From DATCYX01 sp963714425 (GTDB taxonomy: Bacteria > Chloroflexota > Anaerolineae > Anaerolineales > UBA4823), in the NCBI GenBank assembly GCA_963714425.1, contig CAVQOI010000004.1:558001-622000 (forward strand): 64,000 nt of DNA. Reading direction: 5' to 3'. The notes beneath the pieces were generated by a model. That model was given only the letters and a program-made list of their open reading frames with translations, was not told the DNA's origin and ran no database searches. Shown in pieces: positions 9,409 to 18,276 of the stretch. Numbering within the stretch: the stretch's first letter is position 1; each line of letters opens with the position of its first letter. Position numbers and translations under genes: made by a program.

Positions 9409-11316
9409 ATGTATACATTCAAACGATCCACACTTCCGGTTTTGCTGGCTTTCTTCCTGATATGGTCGGGTAGTAACACCGTCCGTAGCCAGGCATCGAC
9501 TCCAGAAGTGCAGGTCCTCGATCAACGAAGTATCCCTCTTGACCATATGACGGACGGGGATGTAGTCCGCTTACGCATTATGCTGGCCGGAGACGTGGAA
9601 CAGCCCATCCCAGTGATTTTCAACCTTAAGGGGGTAGAAACACCCCTTGCCGAGTGCACCATAGAGCGTGGCAGCGACCGCTGCCAGACCGATCCCCTAG
9701 CCACGCTGGGATGGCACTGGGACCCAGGTGGAGTTGCCGTCGATCAGCGCATTATTGAAGCTCGTTCAGGAGGATCCCTCCTGGCAGAGTCGTTGTCACT
9801 TCCTGTCGCTGCCCGTCCGGTTGTCATGGTGCATGGCTTCTCCTCAAGCTGGGAAGCCTGGGCGAGTTACCTGGGTCCAGATGGATATCTGGCCTCGATA
9901 GGCGTCCCCGCTTACGCTGTCGGGGATGGACAGTTCGAAGGCGTGCTGAACACCGGACGCATTGACCAGCCAACCGCACGAACCAACACCATTGCGCAGA
10001 ATGCGGAAATTCTCAGCGCATACATTGAAGCAGTCAAGAAGCATACCGGCGCGCAGAAAGTAGATTTGTTAGGGCACAGTATGGGCGGGTTGATCTCACG
10101 CTACTACATCGACCGGTTGATGGGTGATGAAGGCGTGGGACAATTGATCATGCTGGGATCGCCCATGGCAGGCAGCGATTGTGCTAACCTCCCGGCTGCG
10201 CTGGGATACTACCTGCCAGCCGTACTGGAGATCCGCCCCAGTTATCTGCTGAAGGTCTTCAATTCTCAGATCATAAACCGCCATGGCGTGCCTTTCCATG
10301 CGCTGGCTGGTGTTCCTATACTCGAAGCGATTAAATCACCCTGTACACCCGTCCCATCTGATCTGGCAGTCGCCTTGAAAAGCGTGAGCGCGATCCCATT
10401 GCACCTCACCCAAATGCCCGTCCTACACACCGATCTGAATACTTCCCGACAGGTATTTGACGAATACGTTCGGCCGCTGGTGCAAACCCCTCCGGGAGGA
10501 ATTGTTTACGAAGCTGACCCGCCGAAGACGCCTGTTCAATTAGAACAACCGCAGTTCACCCGGACTTTCAGTGGACATCTTGACCCTACGACCAGCCAGG
10601 AACTGACCATCTACATCGATCCAGGTGTGGCCGTTGCCAGCTTCGCCTTGTTCGATCCAACCCGCTCCCTGGACGTGGTCGTGCGCGGGGCAACCGGTAA
10701 TGTGATCGAGCTGGATCCAGTTGCCAATGGGCTCACCGTTGTGGATAGCCCCGAGATGCTGTTCCAGCTGGGCTATGGATTCAACAACCCCCGCCCTGGC
10801 GCCTGGAAGGTAACCCTGCAAACCACAGAGAAAACCCCAACAAGTGGCGCGGACTACGCTTTGACTGCCTCATTCATCGGTGGCGCTCAGCTACAAACAG
10901 ATGCCAACCCGATCCTTTCCGAGATGGGTGAAACAGTGAAAATTACTGCCCGTTTGAGTGAGCTTGGACAGCCGCTGGAAATCACAGAGGCCCAGGCGGA
11001 TATCTTGCAGCCAGACGGGAGCCTGGTGAATTTCCCAATGACATTGACCGGAGCGGAGTACCTGGTAAGCTGGGAGCCTCCCGAGCCAGGTTTGTATGGG
11101 GTTGAGGTGCGCCTCACCGGACGCGCTCCGGATGGATCTCCCGTGGAGCGCGCTGCCAATTTTACGCTCGAAACCCAACCGGAGCCACGTCCACTCCTGC
11201 TGGGCTGGACGATCCTGTTTATCGTGTGTTTCGCCATCCTGGGCATCAACGTTTGGGTGATTGCTCTCTTGATCAATAGAAACCGGAAACGCAGGCAGGG
11301 CGCTGGTGAGAAATAA
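9409..11316 (+). CDS. Membrane-anchored alpha/beta hydrolase (lipase/PGAP1-like)
   Basis: About 635 residues. A signal peptide (residues 1-25) leads into a short beta domain, then an alpha/beta-hydrolase core: oxyanion region VVMVHGFSSSWEAW at about 139, nucleophile elbow GHSMGG at about 221 (catalytic Ser). The fold resembles triacylglycerol lipases and PGAP1-type esterases. Two or more beta-sandwich domains follow, then a C-terminal transmembrane helix (about 597-622) and a basic tail (NRNRKRRQG). This predicts an enzyme held on the outer face of the membrane. The stop lies 2 bases before ubiD, implying an operon. Start 9409 has CGGGAG upstream; 9358 would lengthen the signal peptide by 17 residues. 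Confidence 0.8.
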   Translation: MYTFKRSTLPVLLAFFLIWSGSNTVRSQASTPEVQVLDQRSIPLDHMTDGDVVRLRIMLAGDVEQPIPVIFNLKGVETPLAECTIERGSDRCQTDPLATLGWHWDPGGVAVDQRIIEARSGGSLLAESLSLPVAARPVVMVHGFSSSWEAWASYLGPDGYLASIGVPAYAVGDGQFEGVLNTGRIDQPTARTNTIAQNAEILSAYIEAVKKHTGAQKVDLLGHSMGGLISRYYIDRLMGDEGVGQLIMLGSPMAGSDCANLPAALGYYLPAVLEIRPSYLLKVFNSQIINRHGVPFHALAGVPILEAIKSPCTPVPSDLAVALKSVSAIPLHLTQMPVLHTDLNTSRQVFDEYVRPLVQTPPGGIVYEADPPKTPVQLEQPQFTRTFSGHLDPTTSQELTIYIDPGVAVASFALFDPTRSLDVVVRGATGNVIELDPVANGLTVVDSPEMLFQLGYGFNNPRPGAWKVTLQTTEKTPTSGADYALTASFIGGAQLQTDANPILSEMGETVKITARLSELGQPLEITEAQADILQPDGSLVNFPMTLTGAEYLVSWEPPEPGLYGVEVRLTGRAPDGSPVERAANFTLETQPEPRPLLLGWTILFIVCFAILGINVWVIALLINRNRKRRQGAGEK

Positions 11317-11318
11317 TC

Positions 11319-12626
11319 ATGTCTTTTCGTAGCCACCTAGACCATCTGGAAAGGCGCGGTGAGCTTACGCGTGTGAAGACGCCCATCCCTCGCGATTATC
11401 AGATCGCCGGCGTCCTCAAGCAGCTCGAACCTTCCCCGGCATTGTTTGATGATGTCACCGGATTTCCTTTTCGTGTGGCTGGCAACCTGTTTTGCAGCAA
11501 GTCGGCGTTTGCCACGTATTTCGGCGTCACGCCTGAACAGATCATCCCCATGCTGTCTGAAGCCATCCAACACCGCTCTGCTCCAGGGCTTGTGCAGAGC
11601 GCAGCATGCCAGGAGGTCATCCTGGACCCACCCGACCTGGATGCCCTGCCAATCTTGCGCCACTGCGCGGAGGATGGCGGCAACTATATCAGCTCGGGGG
11701 TGGTCATCGCGCGCCATCCCAATTACGGCTTGAACGCAGACTTCCACCGCTGCATGCAGATCTCAAAGACCGAAATGGCGATGCGCGTTGTGCGCGGCAG
11801 GCACTTCGACGCTTTTTTGCAGGAATCGGGGGAAGTAGAGGTAGCGGTCTGCATCGGTAATCCCCCCAACATTCTGGCTGCCGCGGCCATTTCCGTAGAG
11901 ATCGGCGCAAACGAGTTGGAGATCGCCAATGCCCTGGAGCCATTCCAGGTCGTGCGCGCAAAAACTGTGGATGTGCTCGTCCCAGCGGAGGCAGAATTTG
12001 TTTTGGAGGGCGTTGTGTATCGCGACCAACGCCACGCGGAAGGGCCATTTGTCGACTTGACCGGCACATACGATGTCATCCGCCAGGAGCCGGTATTCAA
12101 GATGACCGCCATTACCCACCGCCATGATGCCATCTGGCATGCGCTCTTACCAGGTGGGTTGGAGCACAAGCTTCTCATGGGCATGCCGCGTGAGCCAACC
12201 ATTTTCCACAAGGTGAACGAGGTCGTCCATTGCCTGGATGTGAACGTATCCCCGGGCGGCTGCTCGTGGCTGCATGCTATTGTGCAGATTGATAAGCACG
12301 ACGAGGAGGACGGCGTCCGGGCGATCCATGCTACATTTGCCGGGCATCGCTCCTGCAAGCATGTTTTTATTGTGGATCAGGATATTGACATATACAACCC
12401 GTTAGAGGTGGAATGGGCAATGGCGACTCGCTTGCAAGGCGATAGTGGGTTGGTCATCCTCGATAAAGAGACGGGCTCCAGCCTGGACCCCAGTGCTGAA
12501 ACAGCGTCTCACCTCACAACCAAGATCGGCTTCGACCTGACCAAGCCGTTGAAAGCAAGGGGGAAATCATTTGAAAAAGCGGCTTTCCCCCAGGTGGATC
12601 TCAAGCGCTTGCTAGGAAAAGATTAG
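11319..12626 (+). CDS. UbiD-family decarboxylase, likely anhydromevalonate phosphate decarboxylase
   Basis: A 435-residue UbiD-family protein, a family that uses prenylated FMN made by UbiX. The signature block AEGPFVDLTGTYDV (about residue 243), the ARHPNYGLNADFHR segment, and FIVDQDIDIYNPLEVEWAMATR near the C-terminus are typical. Close linkage to both aconitase-X subunits points to the archaeal mevalonate branch, where a UbiD homologue turns trans-anhydromevalonate 5-phosphate into isopentenyl phosphate. Seen: family and operon. Known: that pathway uses exactly this set. Inferred: substrate. Other UbiD substrates, mostly aromatic acids, remain possible. No ubiX is visible in the window. 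Confidence 0.88.
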   Translation: MSFRSHLDHLERRGELTRVKTPIPRDYQIAGVLKQLEPSPALFDDVTGFPFRVAGNLFCSKSAFATYFGVTPEQIIPMLSEAIQHRSAPGLVQSAACQEVILDPPDLDALPILRHCAEDGGNYISSGVVIARHPNYGLNADFHRCMQISKTEMAMRVVRGRHFDAFLQESGEVEVAVCIGNPPNILAAAAISVEIGANELEIANALEPFQVVRAKTVDVLVPAEAEFVLEGVVYRDQRHAEGPFVDLTGTYDVIRQEPVFKMTAITHRHDAIWHALLPGGLEHKLLMGMPREPTIFHKVNEVVHCLDVNVSPGGCSWLHAIVQIDKHDEEDGVRAIHATFAGHRSCKHVFIVDQDIDIYNPLEVEWAMATRLQGDSGLVILDKETGSSLDPSAETASHLTTKIGFDLTKPLKARGKSFEKAAFPQVDLKRLLGKD

Positions 12627-12641
12627 CCACCCAGGCACGAT

Positions 12642-13841
12642 ATGAAATTGTCTGCTGAAGAACAAAGCATGCTTGCAGGGATGCATGGTAAGGCGGCGCA
12701 GAAAGCCATGCAGATCCTGGTTGCCCTGGGCACCATCTACGATGCTGAGCACATGCTACCCGTAACATCCGTGCAGATTGCAGGGGTGAGCTATGATAAC
12801 CTGGGCGAAGCCGGGTTGGAATTCCTCTCCGAGATGGCGGAGGATGGGCATATACGCACCCGTACGACCCTCAATCCGGCGGGAATGGATCTGGAAAATT
12901 GGCAAGCACTTGGTATTCCAGTTGATTTTGCTGAAAAGCAGAACCAGGTGATCCAGGTTTTCGCTCAGATGGGTGTGGACACCACTTGCACCTGTACACC
13001 CTATCTGGCAGGCAACACACCCCAGCGAGGCGAGCACATCGCATGGGCAGAGAGCAGCGCTGTATGTTATGCCAACTCAGTGCTTGGCGCACGCACAAAT
13101 CGCGAAGGCGGTCCGAGCGCGCTTGCCGCTGCCATCACCGGACGAACACCCGCTTACGGGATGCACCTGGAGGAGATGCGCAGGCCAGGAATAAGCGTGA
13201 TCATCAAGGCCCAACTGGTAGGAACACAGGTGTTTGGCGCTTCAGGGAGAGCCATTGGGCGAAAGATGGAAGCCCTCGGGCTAAAGCCGGTTCCGTTTAT
13301 TCGGGGAATTGAGAATGCATCGCAAGAAGAACTGAAATCTTTTTGCGCCAGCCTGGCGACCTATGCTGGCGCAGCACTCTTCCACATGGAGGGGATTACG
13401 CCCGAATCAGCCAGCTACTCACCACCGGTTGAAACGCTGGTCATTACGGAAGATGATCTTCTTGAAGCCATCCATGAATTAAACACAATGGATGCCGCAC
13501 CTGTGGATTTCGTCAGCCTGGGATGCCCGCACCTCTCTATTCAGGAGATCGCTCGTATTGCCGGATTGCTGGAAGGCAGGCAGGTTAAAAAAACATTTTG
13601 GATTACCACCGCCCGGCCTACCAAGCACCTCGCAGACCTGCTTGGCTATACTGCCATCATAGAAGCCAGCGGGGCACAGTTCGCCTCAGATACCTGCTGC
13701 GTGGTTGCCCCTATCCGGGGGCGCTTCCACACCATAGCAACAGACAGCGCTAAGGCATGCTACTACGCCACCGGCAAGAATCAACTCAACACCGTGTTTA
13801 TGCCCTTCGATGAAGTCGTCCTGGAAGCCTTGGAAGTGTGA
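12642..13841 (+). CDS. Aconitase X large (catalytic) subunit, likely phosphomevalonate dehydratase large subunit
   Basis: A 399-residue member of the aconitase X family (DUF521). Hallmarks are TCTCTPYLAGNTPQRGEH, AWAESSAVCYANSVLGARTN, SLGCPHLSIQEIA and FASDTCCVVAPI. Cysteines in the TCTCT, GCPH and DTCC blocks are candidate ligands of the [4Fe-4S] cluster. The family includes cis-3-hydroxyproline dehydratases and archaeal phosphomevalonate dehydratase. The ubiD gene 15 bases upstream favours the latter: mevalonate 5-phosphate to trans-anhydromevalonate 5-phosphate. The small swivel subunit is the next gene. The substrate is inferred from context. Confidence 0.88.
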   Translation: MKLSAEEQSMLAGMHGKAAQKAMQILVALGTIYDAEHMLPVTSVQIAGVSYDNLGEAGLEFLSEMAEDGHIRTRTTLNPAGMDLENWQALGIPVDFAEKQNQVIQVFAQMGVDTTCTCTPYLAGNTPQRGEHIAWAESSAVCYANSVLGARTNREGGPSALAAAITGRTPAYGMHLEEMRRPGISVIIKAQLVGTQVFGASGRAIGRKMEALGLKPVPFIRGIENASQEELKSFCASLATYAGAALFHMEGITPESASYSPPVETLVITEDDLLEAIHELNTMDAAPVDFVSLGCPHLSIQEIARIAGLLEGRQVKKTFWITTARPTKHLADLLGYTAIIEASGAQFASDTCCVVAPIRGRFHTIATDSAKACYYATGKNQLNTVFMPFDEVVLEALEV

Positions 13842-13917
13842 TCTGTGGATTCAAAAATTACACGGAGATCATCAGCGGAATTTGGTAATTCGCGTAAGAA
13901 TTTATGAGAAAGTGTGT

Positions 13918-14304
13918 ATGCGTTTTCTAGGTAGAACCATTTTTGCCGGGAAAGCCCAGGGTCAGGCGCTGGTCACTACGATGGGCATTTCATTCTTCGG
14001 TGGAATAGACCCTGAGACAGGTATGGTCGTCGAGCGCGGGCATGAGCTGGAAGGTCTTTCCATCGCCGGGAAAGTCCTATGCTTTCCGACTGGCAAAGGA
14101 TCTACGGTGGGCTCGTACACGCTCTACCGCTTGAAGAAGAACAACCTTGCTCCAGTAGCGATCCTCAACGCCGAATGCGAGACCATTGTCGCCGTCGGCT
14201 GCATCATCGCCGAGATCCCGTGCATCGACCACCTGCCAGTCGCTCAGCTGCGGTCGGGGGACATGTTGCGTATCGATGGCGATCGAGTAATCATCGCTTC
14301 GTGA
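13918..14304 (+). CDS. Aconitase X small (swivel, DUF126) subunit, likely phosphomevalonate dehydratase small subunit
   Basis: About 128 residues forming the DUF126 swivel domain: GISFFGGIDPETGMVVERGHELEGLSIAGKVLCFPTGKGSTVGSYTLYRL, then AVGCIIAEIPCIDHLP and a closing DGDRVII. This domain completes the aconitase X active site; PTGKGSTVGSY carries the conserved Ser/Gly loop. It follows the large subunit by 76 bases. I chose the ATG at 13918 because the conserved domain begins there; the open frame runs further upstream into the large-subunit gene but without family similarity. Confidence 0.88.
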   Translation: MRFLGRTIFAGKAQGQALVTTMGISFFGGIDPETGMVVERGHELEGLSIAGKVLCFPTGKGSTVGSYTLYRLKKNNLAPVAILNAECETIVAVGCIIAEIPCIDHLPVAQLRSGDMLRIDGDRVIIAS

Positions 14305-14310
14305 ACCAAT

Positions 14311-14625
14311 TTACTGATCCGCTTCAAATTCTTCCGCGTTGATCAAACTCCCCCCCTTGATCTCTCGACTGGTCAGCAAGCGTTTTTCATCGAAGCTCAG
14401 CTCGACCTCAATTTTCTGGTAGCAGCGCTTTTGTCCTATCAGAACTTTGCGGCAGAAGTACGTGATCCCTTCTTCCGCGTAGATGGGACTGAGATCGTTA
14501 TACAGGTCCACGCGCGCTTTGATCTTCTCACCACAGTGAGCGCATTGCACGTACAGCCAGTAGGCTCTCTGCTCTGCCTGCTTATTTTGGGAAAAGATAT
14601 TCGCGAGCTTTTTCATGATGCCCAT
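14311..14625 (-). CDS. Small zinc-ribbon-like protein of unknown function
   Basis: A 104-residue protein that ends only 6 bases from the aconitase X small-subunit gene on the opposite strand. A CAHCGEKIKARVDLYNDLSP segment and a later FCRKVLIGQKRCYQKIEVEL segment give two cysteine pairs that could bind zinc. The C-terminal part (SFDEKRLLTSREIKGG) looks like a small beta domain. It resembles no named family I can place. Soluble, no signal peptide. An alternative start lies three codons in. Confidence 0.6.
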   Translation of the reverse strand: MGIMKKLANIFSQNKQAEQRAYWLYVQCAHCGEKIKARVDLYNDLSPIYAEEGITYFCRKVLIGQKRCYQKIEVELSFDEKRLLTSREIKGGSLINAEEFEADQ

Positions 14626-14814
14626 CGGACACTCCGCGGTAAAGATTTTCGACGCTACACGAATTGTACCAGAGCGACCTTATAGGGCTGTCTGGTATAA
14701 TTATTTTTTGTCTGTTCCTACAAGATTGGGAATCATGGATCGCGGAACGACCAGGTGATTATGTAGTCTCACTGCCCTGTTGTAAAAACCAAAGATCCTT
14801 TACTAAAACATATG

Positions 14815-14823
14815 TGCTAAAAT
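14815..14823 (+). promoter_or_regulatory. Extended -10 promoter of uvrA, predicting a leaderless start
   Basis: TGCTAAAAT is an extended -10 (TGnTAAAAT). The hexamer ends 7 bases before the ATG at 14831, so the transcript would start at that ATG. No -35 is evident at normal spacing, as is common with extended -10 promoters. The same TGCTAAAAT occurs at 28139 and 51468. Confidence 0.6.
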
Positions 14824-14830
14824 ATTGACT

Positions 14831-17773
14831 ATGACTTAGAATGTCATCCGTGTAGTTGGGGCGCGTGTCCACAACCTTAAGAATATCACCGTCGAAATCC
14901 CTCGTGATAAGCTGGTAGTCATCACCGGGCTCTCGGGCTCGGGCAAATCTTCATTAGCGTTCGATACCATCTTCGCTGAGGGGCAGCGCCGCTATGTCGA
15001 GTCGCTCTCTGCCTACGCCCGGCAGTTCCTAGGACAGATGGACAAGCCGGATGTGGATTATATTGAAGGTCTCTCACCTGCTGTCTCCATTGACCAGAAG
15101 GGCGCTTCTCATAATCCTCGCTCTACAGTTGGAACAGTAACAGAGATCTACGATTACTTGCGCTTGCTCTACGCCCGGGGAGGAGAGCCGCATTGTCCTG
15201 AGTGTGGGCGGACGGTAGCCCGCCAGTCTGCCCAAGAAATCGTGGACGCCATTGAAGACTTGCCTGAGAACGCCCGCCTGCTGCTCCTCTCCCCGCTTGT
15301 GCGCGGGCGGAAAGGAACTCACCAAGCTGTACTGGAAGAGATCCGCAAATCCGGCTTTGTACGCGCCCGCGTCGATGGGCAGGTGCAAGAATTGGAAGCG
15401 GACATCCAGATGGATCGTTATAAGATCCACACCATTGAAGCAGTTGTCGACCGTCTGGTTATCGGCCATCCGGAATCGGAGGAGGAAACCAAGGCATTTC
15501 GCAGCCGATTAACCAACTCGGTGGAGACTGCCCTCAAATTTGGGGATGGTTACCTGACCGTACAGATGACAACACCCGTGGCTGTACGAACCTCTCCGGA
15601 CGATATCGAGGATGAAGCTGTCCCTGAATTGCTTTCGGAAGAGCGCGACCTGCAATTCTCAGAACACCTGGCCTGTCCTGAACATGGCTCTGTGCTCCCC
15701 GAGATTGAGCCGCGCACCTTCTCCTTCAACACACCACACGGCGCTTGCCCCGACTGCCAGGGTCTTGGAGGTAAGTTGGAGATCGACCCAGATTTACTCA
15801 TCCCCGATGCCCATTTGTCTTTGAACGAGGGCGCTGTCGCCGTTACTGAGTGGGGCGGGCCTCGTGAGGAAGGGGGCTATTACTGGCAAACTCTGGAAGC
15901 TGCTGCGCGCCACTATCACATCGACTTAGACACGCCAGTGAAAACCATCCCACAAGAGAAGTTGGATATCGTACTGTATGGCTCGCGTGGAAAAGAAGTT
16001 ACCGTTCACTACCACAATCGCGATGGACGGCGTGCAACCTTCAACACGCCTTTTGAGGGAGTTATCGGAAATCTAGAGCGGCGCTACAATGAGACCAACT
16101 CGGACAGCATGCGCGATCGGATCAGCGAGTTTATGAGCGAGCGCACCTGTCCTACTTGCAACGGTGCTCGATTACGCAAGGAAGCTCTGGCGGTGACACT
16201 GGATTCCAGGAACATCATCGAGGTAACGCGCTGGCCAGTGTTGCGAACTCTGGAATGGGTGCAGCGCCTGCATTCTGCAGACACTCCGCTCAATCCCCGC
16301 CAGCAGATCATCGCTGAGAGTATTCTGAAAGAGATTGAATCGCGGCTGGGGTTCCTGGTTAACGTCGGGCTCGACTATCTAACCCTGCAGCGATCAGCAG
16401 CATCGCTCTCTGGTGGAGAGGCGCAGCGCATCCGCCTGGCAACCCAGATCGGCTCGCGTCTGATGGGAGTTCTGTATGTCCTGGACGAGCCCTCCATCGG
16501 TTTGCACCCCCGTGACAACGCTCGCCTGCTCGGCACGTTGAAAAACCTACGCGATCTGGGCAACACCGTCTTGATCGTTGAACACGACGAAGAGACGATC
16601 CGCACCGCCGACTGGGTTCTGGATCTGGGTCCTGGCGCTGGCGAACTTGGAGGCAATGTCGTATGTGAAGGGTCTGTAGAGGCTATTCTTGCCAACCCGG
16701 ACTCACTCACCGGGGCTTATCTCTCCAGGCGGTTGCGCGTACCGATACCCGAGAAGCGCCGCAATGGCAACGGGAACAGCATGGTTGTGATCGGGGCGCG
16801 CGAGAATAACCTGAAAAATATCGATGTGCGCATCCCATTAGGCCGGCTGGTGTGCATCACTGGGGTTTCAGGATCGGGTAAGTCCACACTGATGGTGGAG
16901 ATCTTGTACAAAGCGCTTGCGCGGCATCTACATGGCTCCCGCGCCCTCCCAGGGGACCATGACCGCATCGATGGGATGGAGCACATCGATAAGATCATCA
17001 ATATCGACCAGTCTCCCATTGGGCGCACACCGCGTTCCAATCCGGGTACATACACCGGGCTGTTCGATAACATCCGCGCATTATTCGCCGAGCTGCCTGA
17101 GAGCAAGATACGCGGCTACAAGCCAGGACGTTTCTCCTTCAACGTTCACGGCGGGCGCTGTGAGGCCTGCCAGGGACAGGGACAATTGCGCATTGAGATG
17201 CAGTTCCTCCCCGACGTTTACGTACCTTGCGATGTCTGTCACGGAGCCCGCTTCAACCGCGAGACCCTGCAGGTACAATTCAAGGAATTCAATATCGCCG
17301 ACGTCCTGGATATGACCGTCGACCGTGCCCTTGAAATCTTCGATGCTTTCCCATCCATGGTGAACAAGCTGCAGACACTGCAAGATGTTGGCTTGGGATA
17401 CATCCGCATCGGGCAGCCCGCGCCAACCCTCTCTGGTGGTGAGGCGCAAAGAGTAAAGCTTTCCCGCGAACTATCGCGCCGCTCAACCGGACGCACGCTT
17501 TATGTGCTCGACGAGCCCTCTGTTGGCTTGCACGCTGCCGACGTGCACAAACTGATTGAAGTGCTGCAGCGCCTGGTAGATGCAGGCAACAGTGTGCTGA
17601 TCATCGAACACAATCTCGATATCATCAAAGTTGCCGACTACCTGATCGATTTAGGACCGGAAGGCGGCGACCGAGGCGGGCTGGTTATTGCCGAAGGCAC
17701 ACCTGAGCAGGTATGCGCACTAGACTCCTCTTTCACAGGACAATATCTACGACCATTTATCTGCCAGGTCTAG
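14831..17773 (+). CDS. uvrA: Excinuclease ABC subunit A, with an in-frame TAG at codon 3
   Basis: UvrA is the DNA-damage sensor of nucleotide excision repair, an ABC-type ATPase dimer acting with UvrB and UvrC. The frame encodes about 980 residues: first Walker A GLSGSGKSS, zinc motifs CPECG, CPTCNG and CEACQGQG, two LSGGEAQR signatures, second Walker A GVSGSGKST. Similarity starts with NVIRVVGARVHNLKNI at 14840, but the only upstream ATG (14831) gives Met-Thr-TAG. No ATG, GTG or TTG lies in frame between the TAG (14837-14839) and the Met at 15038. Starting at 15038 would remove the first Walker A. A C-to-T change (CAG to TAG), a sequence error or a rare start codon could explain this. Confidence 0.88.
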
Positions 17774-17817
17774 CATCAATCCACAGTACATTTAGGCAAC
17801 CCAAAGGAAAAAAGATT

Positions 17818-18270
17818 ATGGCTATTGAAGCCAGCGTGACAATTAATGGATCCAAAGAAGAAGTATGGCGCGTCATCACTGAAATTGAAAATTCGTCCCG
17901 TACGATCACAGGGATCGAAAAGATCGAAGTATTAGACAAACCAGCAACCGGTCTGGTTGGGCTAAAATGGAGAGAGACCCGAACCTTATATGGCAAGCAA
18001 GCCACCGAAGTTATGTGGATCACAGATGCTCAGGAGTATGAGTATTACAAAACTCGTGCAGAAAGTCATGGCGCGGTTTACATCTCCCGTCTCGCCCTCT
18101 CAGGAGATGGTCACCAGACTCAACTGACCATGGAATTCGACGTCCTCCCGCAAACGTTCAGCGCCAAGGTGATGTCTGCCATCATGGGCAGGTTTGTTAA
18201 CAATGCGACCAAAACTGCGCTGGAGCAAGATCTGAAGGATATTAAGGCCGCGGTCGAACAAGGTAATTGA
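17818..18270 (+). CDS. SRPBCC (START-like) domain protein
   Basis: A 150-residue protein opening with MAIEASVTINGSKEEVWRVI, the start of the SRPBCC/polyketide-cyclase fold, and ending in a long helix (GRFVNNATKTALEQDLKDIK). These helix-grip proteins bind hydrophobic ligands in a deep pocket; no ligand can be named. AAAGGAAA stands 10 bases before the chosen ATG. It follows uvrA by 44 bases on the same strand and may be co-transcribed. It converges with the MFS gene, whose stop is 6 bases away. Confidence 0.8.
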   Translation: MAIEASVTINGSKEEVWRVITEIENSSRTITGIEKIEVLDKPATGLVGLKWRETRTLYGKQATEVMWITDAQEYEYYKTRAESHGAVYISRLALSGDGHQTQLTMEFDVLPQTFSAKVMSAIMGRFVNNATKTALEQDLKDIKAAVEQGN

Positions 18271-18276
18271 ACGCCG

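Noticed and set aside
11723..12358. A 211-codon minus-strand frame inside ubiD
   Set aside because: It is antisense to a well-conserved gene and has no recognisable protein features.
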